Shown piece by piece: positions 35,914-41,566 of a DNA stretch of 41,566 nucleotides. Position numbers and translations under genes: made by a program. Below the pieces are notes generated by a model, which was not told where the DNA came from, made no database searches, and saw only the letters and a list, made by a program, of their open reading frames with translations. How positions within the stretch are numbered: the stretch's first letter is position 1; each line of letters begins with the position of its first letter. Origin of the DNA: Mesorhizobium sp. M7A.F.Ca.US.006.01.1.1. Its GTDB lineage: Bacteria > Pseudomonadota > Alphaproteobacteria > Rhizobiales > Rhizobiaceae. The DNA lies in NCBI RefSeq assembly GCF_003997935.1, contig NZ_RZQL01000028.1, forward strand, positions 1-41,566. Direction: 5' to 3'.

Positions 35914-37626
35914 TCAGCTCAGCCGCATCAGGTTCCGGCCCTCGAGTTCCACAATTGCGGCCTCGACTTCCCTTGCAAGGCGCCCAGCGCTCCAGCCCAG
36001 CGCCCGCCCGGCAATCGTCGCAATCTCCTGCAGATCCCGGCCCGTCAGTGACCCTGATATCGCCAGGGTGCTGCGGCGCATGACGATATCGGCCAGATGT
36101 TCGACGAACTCGGTGCGGACGATGTAGTCGATTTCCGATTTGCTGTAGCTTTCTGAATCCGGCAGCCGACCGTCATCACCCGGCCCATGCGTGGCGATCT
36201 GCGTGGCTCTGGTGCCATATCGCGACAGCAGCGCCTCGAGACGCCGTTCCTCAGCGCCCGTTTCCGAGTAAGCCAGAGCCAGCCAACTTGCTCGCGCTGC
36301 GGCATCCGCCGGAAAACCCCTGCCGCCACCGATCGGCATGGCCTGCGTCGTCACCTTGCGGCTGCGTTGCAGGCGGCTGAGCACGGTGTCGGCGACTTCC
36401 TCGGCGAAGCCGCGAAAGGTCGTCCACTTGCCGCCGATCAGCGAGATGACTGCGAAAGGTCTGTTCCGATCCGGCTCGGCGACCGGCGCCGAGTGGTCAC
36501 GACTGATCAAGCCGGGCACCGATGCATCCGAGGCCGGCAGCGGCCTGATGCCGCTATAGGCGTAGACGATCTGGTCGCGCTCGAACGCCATTCCAGGCAG
36601 CAGCGTGCGTACGCTGTCGAGCAGATACTCGACTTCGTCAGGTTCGCAGCGCACCGCGTCGGGGTTGTCGGCCTTGATGTCGGTGGAGCCGACCAGCGCC
36701 AGGCCGAGATAGTCGTAGACAAGGCAGATACGGCCGTCATCGGCCTCGAAATAAAGCATCCGCCCAGCAAGGCTTTTGACCAGTTCGTCATGCTTCAACA
36801 GGATGTGCGAGCCCTTGGTGCCGCCGATCATCTTCGACGGTGCGCCAAGCAAATCGTTGACATTGTCGATCCACGGACCGGCGGCATTGACCACCAGCTT
36901 CGGCCGCACCGAAAAAGCCGCGCCGTTTTCCGGCTGGAAGGTCAGCACGCCATCGGCGGACTTCACCAGCTCCGTGTAGTTCGCGCTGGCCGAGGCCGCG
37001 TTTGCCTGTAGCCCATCAAGGATCAGTTCGAGCACCAGCCTTTCGGGATGGCTTATCTTGGCGTCGTAGTAGGTGCCGGTGGCGACGATCGAAGGGTTGA
37101 GCGCCGGCATCTCACGGAGCGCGTGGCGCCGCCCGACCATGCGATGGCGCGGCATGACCTGGTTTCGCGAGCCGTAGAAATCATAGATCATCAGGCCGAT
37201 CTTGATCAGGATGGCGCCGCGGCTGCGTGGCGCACTGGTCGAGCCTAACAGCGTTCGCAGCGCCGCGAGCATGCCCTTGCTCCAGGAGAAGATCGGGATG
37301 ACGGTCGGCAGCGGGCTGACATAGTGCGGCGCGTTCTTCAAAAGCAGATTGCGTTCGAGCGTCGACTGCGCCACCAGACCGAACTCGCCGGTTTCGAGGT
37401 ATTTCAAGCCGCCATGAATGAGCCGCGATGGCGCGGCACTGGTGCCGGAGCCGAAATCCGCCTTGTCGACGATCAGGCAGCTGACGCCCTGCGCGCACAG
37501 GTCGCGAAACAGCCCTGCCCCGTTGATGCCGGCGCCAAGGATGACGACGTCGACCTCGCCGGTCCCGGCCATGGCGGCGAGACGCCCGGCTGGATTTTCC
37601 GTACGTATTGCTTCGCTCGAGCTCAT
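35914..37626 (-). CDS. GlpD-like FAD-dependent polyol-phosphate dehydrogenase
   Basis: 570 residues. The FAD-binding loop VVILGAGINGAGLFRDLCAQG is near residue 27, GTSAAPSRLIHGGLKYLETGEF follows, and the C-terminal domain has ISLIGGKWTTFRGFAEE. It is longer than EryB (505) and clearly a separate lineage. The ATG at 37626 overlaps the stop of the DeoR gene (ATGA). It is paired with an FGGY kinase two genes upstream, so it probably oxidises the polyol phosphate that kinase makes, passing electrons to quinone. The substrate could be glycerol 3-phosphate or another polyol phosphate; the operator it shares with the ery operon points to a tetritol or pentitol. Confidence 0.85.
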   Translation of the reverse strand: MSSSEAIRTENPAGRLAAMAGTGEVDVVILGAGINGAGLFRDLCAQGVSCLIVDKADFGSGTSAAPSRLIHGGLKYLETGEFGLVAQSTLERNLLLKNAPHYVSPLPTVIPIFSWSKGMLAALRTLLGSTSAPRSRGAILIKIGLMIYDFYGSRNQVMPRHRMVGRRHALREMPALNPSIVATGTYYDAKISHPERLVLELILDGLQANAASASANYTELVKSADGVLTFQPENGAAFSVRPKLVVNAAGPWIDNVNDLLGAPSKMIGGTKGSHILLKHDELVKSLAGRMLYFEADDGRICLVYDYLGLALVGSTDIKADNPDAVRCEPDEVEYLLDSVRTLLPGMAFERDQIVYAYSGIRPLPASDASVPGLISRDHSAPVAEPDRNRPFAVISLIGGKWTTFRGFAEEVADTVLSRLQRSRKVTTQAMPIGGGRGFPADAAARASWLALAYSETGAEERRLEALLSRYGTRATQIATHGPGDDGRLPDSESYSKSEIDYIVRTEFVEHLADIVMRRSTLAISGSLTGRDLQEIATIAGRALGWSAGRLAREVEAAIVELEGRNLMRLS

Positions 37627-38399
37627 GGCGCTTTCGTCTTGACGATGCGCAGCTTCACGCCGGCCCGTTCGAGGGCCCGCGCCCGCGCATCGCCCATGCC
37701 TTCGGTCGCCAGCACGACATCGAAGCTGGTCAGATCGTCGAAGACATGCAGCGCGATCCTGTCGAATTTGGCATGGTCGATCAGAAGGATGCGCTTGACC
37801 GATGCGGCCATCATCGCCTGCTTGACCCGCACGACATTTGGGTCCTGGATGAAGGCCGTGGTTCCGGTGATGGCCGAAGCCGAACAGATCAGCACATTGG
37901 CGCGCAGTTGCGCCACGGCGTTCTCGCAGACGATACCGATATAGGCGTTGTAGGTGTTGTGGTACTGGCCGCCGAGACAGATGAAGTCGAGTTCGTCGAC
38001 ATTGATCAGCAGTGATGCCGTCGCTACGGAGTTGGTGATGACGGTCAGCGGCTTGACGTCGAGCAGCAGTGCCGCGACGGCGTTTGCCGTCGAGGAATCG
38101 TCCAGCATCACCACCTGGCCGGCCTCGACATAATCGAGTGCTGCCCGCGCCAGGGCATCCTTCTCGGCCCGATTGACCGTCACCCGGTAGCGGAAGGCGC
38201 TTTCATAGAGGCCGGAAGGCTGAACCGTCACCGCACCGTGCAGCTTGCGCAGCACGCCCTGCTGCGCCAGCCGGTCGATGTGCCGGTGGATGGTCATGCG
38301 TGACACGCCGAAATGCTCGACCAGATCGTCGATGCGCACCTGGCCGAGCTTGATCACATAGTCGGCGATCTCTTCGCGTCGTTCGTCGGCCTTGATCAT
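37623..38399 (-). CDS. DeoR-family transcriptional regulator
   Basis: 258 residues. The ATG at 38399 gives the standard DeoR N-terminus (IKADERREEIADYVIKLGQVRIDDLVEHFGVSRMTIHRHIDRLAQQGVLRKLHGAV). A sugar-phosphate-binding domain of the DeoR C-terminal type follows (VMLDDSSTANAVAALL, LTVITNSVATASLL, FICLGGQYH). It lies between the kinase and dehydrogenase genes with four-base overlaps on both sides, so it is co-translated with them. It is a candidate for binding the GTTAANTTAAC palindromes before this operon and the ery operon. Rhizobial ery loci often carry a DeoR-type regulator called EryR; I do not claim identity. Confidence 0.88.
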   Translation of the reverse strand: MIKADERREEIADYVIKLGQVRIDDLVEHFGVSRMTIHRHIDRLAQQGVLRKLHGAVTVQPSGLYESAFRYRVTVNRAEKDALARAALDYVEAGQVVMLDDSSTANAVAALLLDVKPLTVITNSVATASLLINVDELDFICLGGQYHNTYNAYIGIVCENAVAQLRANVLICSASAITGTTAFIQDPNVVRVKQAMMAASVKRILLIDHAKFDRIALHVFDDLTSFDVVLATEGMGDARARALERAGVKLRIVKTKAP

Positions 38400-39931
38400 G
38401 CGGTTCCCCCGGTGTGTGGCCGCGCCAGCTTCTCGATCTCCGGCCAAAGCGGTTCGAGCGTACCGGCTATGCGGCCATAGAGGGAAAAGCGCTCGTTGAA
38501 CACAGCACTCGAGGCCGGGGCAGGCTCGTATTGGAGCGCCGTCATGCCGGCCTGCCTTGCGCCTTGTTGCGGCGTCGCGAAGATGCCCACCGCAGCACCC
38601 GCGCAAAGGGCAGCGCCAAAGGCCGCGGCCTCGTCGGTCGAGGTGACGATAACCGGGGCGTTCAGCACATCGGCAAACATCTGGACGAAAGCCGGATTGC
38701 GCGAACCGCCGCCGGTCAGGCGGATTTCGCTGACGGCAAAGCCGTCGCGCAAGGCCTCAACATGGGTGCGATGATTGAAAGCAATGCCCTCCAGAACCGC
38801 CTTCAGCATATCGCCGCGATTGTGCCAGCCGTGCAGGCCGACAAAGCTGCCGCTGGCGACATCGCCAAAGGGGGAGCCGAACAGATAGGGATGAAACAGG
38901 ATGGTCGACCGGTTTTTAAGCGCCTCATCGATCTCTGCTGCCAAAACTTCATGGATCGATCCGCCATCGACCGATGCCTTTTCCTGCTCCGAGCGGCAGA
39001 ACGTGTCGAGAAACCAGTCGTAGTTTGCGGTCGAGGCCGGCGAGATCGCCATGTTGTTCCAGCTGCCTGCGTCGATGGCATTGCGGCAGAACCAGCGCGG
39101 GTCGATGCGCGGCTCTGATGAAACGACTTCGTTGATCGAATAGGTCCCGGCGACGATGGCAAGCACGCCCTCCTCATGGCCGCCCATGCCAAGTGCGGAG
39201 GCGGTCACGTCATGCAGTCCGCATGCGACCGGAGTTCCTTTGGACAAGCCCGTCATTTCGGCGGCTTCGGCAGTGACATGCCCGACGATCTCGGCAGAGT
39301 GCGCCATTGGCGGCAGCGCGTCGAACAGATCGTCCAGCCCGAAGATGCGCATCACTCCCGGCGCGTAATCCTGCGTGCGGAAATCCGTGAATGAGGTGCT
39401 GGCCTCGGTACGGTCGGTGCCGATCGTGCCCGACAGGCAAAAGCGCAGCCAGTCCTTGCAGGCCAGTATATGCCCGATACGCCCATAGCGGGCCGGTTCG
39501 TGCTCCCTGATCCAGGCCAGCAGCGCCGACGGCGCCGAGACGTGCGGCGCCTGGCCGGTGCGCGCCAGCGCGTCTTCGAAGACCCGATCCGCCGACCATC
39601 GCTCGACAATCTTGCCGGCGCGGCTGTCGAGCGACAGGATCCCGGGGCCGAGCGGCCGACGATCCTTGTCGAGCAAATAGAGACCGTCGCCATGCGCGGT
39701 TGCCGCCACCGCCCTGATGTCCTCCGCCGGGCGGCCACACAGCGCGATCGCCTCCTTGATTGCAGCGGCGGTCGCTTGCCAGAGGCCCACCATGTCGCGC
39801 TCCACCCAGCGCGCATGGGGCATCGATTGCGGAACCCGCCGACGCGCCACCGACAACTGCGTGCCATCGGCATCAAAGATCACCGCCTTGGTGACCGTGA
39901 GACCGTTATCGATTCCGAGCAAACTGGGCAT
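38396..39931 (-). CDS. FGGY-family carbohydrate kinase, LyxK-like
   Basis: 511 residues. The ATG at 39931 begins MPSLLGIDNGLTVTKAVIFDADG, the phosphate-binding start of FGGY kinases; the frame extends further up but without family sequence. Other motifs are AHGDGLYLLDKDRRPLGPGILSLDSRAG, VAGTYSINEV and EIRLTGGGSRNPAFVQMFADVL. The pattern is nearer to the L-xylulose kinase group (LyxK, YgcE) than to EryA. It is the first gene of the kinase-deoR-dehydrogenase operon, with a promoter-operator at 40065-40095. No strong ribosome site is visible. Polyol substrate unknown. Confidence 0.87.
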   Translation of the reverse strand: MPSLLGIDNGLTVTKAVIFDADGTQLSVARRRVPQSMPHARWVERDMVGLWQATAAAIKEAIALCGRPAEDIRAVAATAHGDGLYLLDKDRRPLGPGILSLDSRAGKIVERWSADRVFEDALARTGQAPHVSAPSALLAWIREHEPARYGRIGHILACKDWLRFCLSGTIGTDRTEASTSFTDFRTQDYAPGVMRIFGLDDLFDALPPMAHSAEIVGHVTAEAAEMTGLSKGTPVACGLHDVTASALGMGGHEEGVLAIVAGTYSINEVVSSEPRIDPRWFCRNAIDAGSWNNMAISPASTANYDWFLDTFCRSEQEKASVDGGSIHEVLAAEIDEALKNRSTILFHPYLFGSPFGDVASGSFVGLHGWHNRGDMLKAVLEGIAFNHRTHVEALRDGFAVSEIRLTGGGSRNPAFVQMFADVLNAPVIVTSTDEAAAFGAALCAGAAVGIFATPQQGARQAGMTALQYEPAPASSAVFNERFSLYGRIAGTLEPLWPEIEKLARPHTGGTA

Positions 39932-40064
39932 GGGCGCCGCCGCTTTCAGCAACTGGTGAAGGGCGCTGCAAGGCAATCCTGCAGGTTGGGATAGGGATGA
40001 CAGACATGACGACAATCAACGAGCAACGGTGATACAAAAGCGACGCATCCGACGCGACAAACAG

Positions 40065-40095
40065 ACCATAGTAGCATGTTAAGTTAACGTCAATA
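40065..40095 (-). promoter_or_regulatory. Promoter-operator of the FGGY kinase operon
   Basis: On the minus strand TTGACG (40088-40093) and TATGGT (40065-40070) are 17 bases apart, with the palindrome GTTAACTTAAC in the spacer. TGTTAAGTTAACGTCAATA (40077-40095, plus strand) matches 18 of 19 bases of the block before the ery operon (35696-35714), with the same spacing to the -10 box. The leader to the kinase start is roughly 125 bases and shows no other feature. Confidence 0.65.
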
Positions 40096-40122
40096 TATGA
40101 GATATTTTGTGGAAATGTCTGA

Positions 40123-40373
40123 TGTATCCTTGCCGAAACCGATGCGCTGGCCGTGCTGCCATTCTCCGTGGTCTTCGCGCAGCGCAAGGAAAACCGGGTG
40201 ACGGTGCTGCCCTATGAAATCCCGCAGCCAGCCGCTCACTCGGCATCCTGCGCCGGGTCAGCGGGCCACGCTCACCGGCGGCAGAGCGCTTCGCGGGCCA
40301 CGTCACGACCGCCTTCGAGAATCTGAAGCACATCATCAAACGGCACGAGAATGCCGTCGTCTGGGGGCGGTAA
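40123..40373 (+). pseudogene. Remnant of a LysR-family (GbpR-like) regulator, C-terminal end
   Basis: In frame from 40123 the plus strand encodes ETDALAVLPFSVVFAQRKEN and then RVTVLPYEIPQP, which looks like the C-terminal effector domain of GbpR-type LysR regulators. At about 40229 the frame shifts. The next frame continues with RSLGILRRVSGPRSPAAERF and AFENLKHIIKRHENAVVWGR, ending at TAA 40371-40373. The N-terminal DNA-binding domain is absent, and the bases before 40123 are the kinase promoter. It is therefore a truncated, frameshifted relic, about 80 of the roughly 300 original codons. From 40374 to 40548 nothing coding is seen, only a CGACGGC/GCCGTCG inverted repeat at 40468-40496. Confidence 0.75.
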
Positions 40374-40548
40374 TCCAGCCGCGCTATTCGAATGATGCGG
40401 TAGCGTCACACAACGCGCATGTTTCCTTCAGCCGGAGGCGCTTCATCCCCGCGTCGCCGGTTAGGCTCGACGGCCGCCCGCCCCCAAAAGCCGTCGGGCC
40501 GCCAGAAATTCCGATATCCTATTGGTCACGCCCTCCTCCACCTCGCCA

Positions 40549-41566
40549 TCACTGCGTAAACGCTTTGGACATCTGATCCGCAAAGGGTTTCAACAGATAG
40601 GACCAGACATTGCGTTCGTCGGTGCGGATATGAACCTCGGCAGGCATGCCTGGCCTCAGCACCTTCGCTTCAGTCAGGCAGTTCGATTTGCTTTCAACCT
40701 TGATCCGCGCCGAGAAATAGGAAAGCTGACGTTGCGGGTCTTTAATCAGATCTGCCGAGATGTGTTTCACTGACCCTTGGCAGACCGGAGTGGTTCCCAC
40801 GTCGAACGCCGGAAAACGGATCGATACCGGCTGCCCAGGCCGGACGTCGTCGACCCGCGACGGAGGGATCAGCGCGTCCACCACAAGATCGTCGGCATCA
40901 GGTACGATGGTCATAAGCATCTCGCCAGGCGCGATAACGCCGCCAACGGTATGGACAGCCGATTCCTGTATCGTTCCGGACTGCGGTGCACGGATCGTTG
41001 TCTTGGTCAGTTCATCCTGCGCCACAATCCTGCGTTCGTTGAGTTCGGTCTGCTTGGCTTCCGTCTCGCGGAGCTCGGTCGTCACGTCAGTGCGCCTTTG
41101 GTCATCCAGTTGCAGCATCTGCAACCCCGTTTCGCTGATGCGCGCCTGGGCTTCAGCTACTGCTGCAGCGAGGCGCCCCGATTCTCCCCTGGCCCGGGTG
41201 GCATCCAGCTTGATGTTGCTCACCCTCTCCTTGGAGACGAGTTTTTTGGCGTAGAGGGAATCAACGTCGGCGAAATCCTTACTCAGCAGAGCCACCGATT
41301 CATCCACCGCGCTCTGTTGCGCTTTAAGACCGTCGATCTGACGTTCAAGTTGCTGAGATTGGCTTTTCAACTGTGCCTTCTGCCCAGCCAAAGCCGAAGC
41401 GCGCGTTTCAAAGAGGGCGCGCTCGCCGTTGACGAGCGCAGCCAGCTCCGGTTGGTTCATTCGCGCCTTCAGGCCGACCGGCAGCTGCATTTCCGCCAGA
41501 CCCGTGCGCTCGGCCTCCAGCCGGACGAGGCGGACGGTCGCGCGATCGAGATCCTCACTGATGATT
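40549..41566 (-). CDS. HlyD-family membrane fusion protein of type I secretion, 5' end missing
   Basis: 339 residues are visible and the open frame runs on through the right edge, so the N-terminal membrane anchor is outside. A long alpha-helical hairpin (ERALFETRASALAGQKAQLKSQ through RRIVAQDELTKTTI) is followed by the lipoyl-like motif IRAPQSGTIQ, then VHTVGGVIAPGEMLMTIVPDADDLVVDALIPP and the beta-barrel end GMPAEVHIRTDERNVWSYLLKPFADQM. These are typical of adaptors linking a type I ABC exporter to an outer-membrane channel (PrsE/HlyD type). An in-frame Met at 41490 is internal. The gene has no visible link to the sugar genes. Confidence 0.88.
   Translation of the reverse strand, partial: IISEDLDRATVRLVRLEAERTGLAEMQLPVGLKARMNQPELAALVNGERALFETRASALAGQKAQLKSQSQQLERQIDGLKAQQSAVDESVALLSKDFADVDSLYAKKLVSKERVSNIKLDATRARGESGRLAAAVAEAQARISETGLQMLQLDDQRRTDVTTELRETEAKQTELNERRIVAQDELTKTTIRAPQSGTIQESAVHTVGGVIAPGEMLMTIVPDADDLVVDALIPPSRVDDVRPGQPVSIRFPAFDVGTTPVCQGSVKHISADLIKDPQRQLSYFSARIKVESKSNCLTEAKVLRPGMPAEVHIRTDERNVWSYLLKPFADQMSKAFTQ

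Noticed and set aside
40468..40496. CGACGGC/GCCGTCG inverted repeat as terminator of the HlyD gene
   Set aside because: A 15-base GC-rich loop and no U tract; it may be incidental in this composition, so it was not listed as a terminator.

Overview
The window reads as a chromosomal or large-replicon segment of a high-GC alphaproteobacterium of the order Rhizobiales, most likely close to Mesorhizobium. This placement is an inference. It rests on GC-rich codon use, a dense set of ribose-type sugar ABC transporters, an erythritol locus of the rhizobial/Brucella type, and a GbpR-like LysR remnant. No rRNA, tRNA, CRISPR array, insertion sequence or phage gene was seen. Almost every base belongs to sugar or polyol catabolism.

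Layout. (1) 1-6123: a minus-strand operon for a sugar ABC transporter of unknown substrate (binding protein, ATPase, one polypeptide carrying two permease domains) followed by a truncated SDR dehydrogenase, with a divergent GntR/FCD regulator. (2) 6370-11905, plus strand: a second transporter, in which an RbsA-type ATPase is fused to a permease, followed by a probable D-apionate oxidoisomerase (apnO). (3) 12233-19395, plus strand: a third transporter (binding protein, DUF2291 lipoprotein, ATPase, permease) followed by a Gfo/Idh/MocA dehydrogenase and a 612-residue protein that fit apsD and apnL of D-apiose catabolism. (4) 19398-24682: a NanR-like GntR regulator divergent from a RuBisCO-like protein (oiaX), a four-carbon acid sugar kinase (oiaK) and a split DhaK/DhaL kinase. 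(5) 35490-24706, minus strand: one long erythritol unit, eryD-DUF2291-eryE-eryF-eryG-eryA-eryB-eryC-eryH(tpiA2)-eryI(rpiB). (6) 40095-35914, minus strand: an FGGY kinase, a DeoR-type regulator and a GlpD-like FAD dehydrogenase for an unidentified polyol. (7) 40123-41566: a decayed LysR fragment and a truncated HlyD-type secretion adaptor, marking the end of the sugar island.

How it works together. D-apiose would be oxidised (ApsD), its lactone opened (ApnL), D-apionate rearranged to 3-oxo-isoapionate (ApnO), phosphorylated (OiaK) and decarboxylated by the RuBisCO-like OiaX to L-erythrulose 1-phosphate. That compound is also the product of EryA plus EryB acting on erythritol. The adjacent EryC, EryH and EryI can therefore take carbon from both sugars to D-erythrose 4-phosphate. 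The window thus appears to be a C4-phosphate hub with two feeder pathways and possibly a third (the FGGY/GlpD pair).

Regulatory signals support two regulons. CTGGTATAAT-like sites stand before the second transporter, apnO, the third transporter and oiaX, and match the GGTATA element known for NanR. A near-identical promoter-operator (TTGACG, 17 bp, TATGRT, with GTTAANTTAAC in the spacer) stands before both the ery operon and the FGGY kinase operon. All four binding-protein genes are followed directly by a strong hairpin.

Substrate names come from family recognition and gene context. No similarity search was run.
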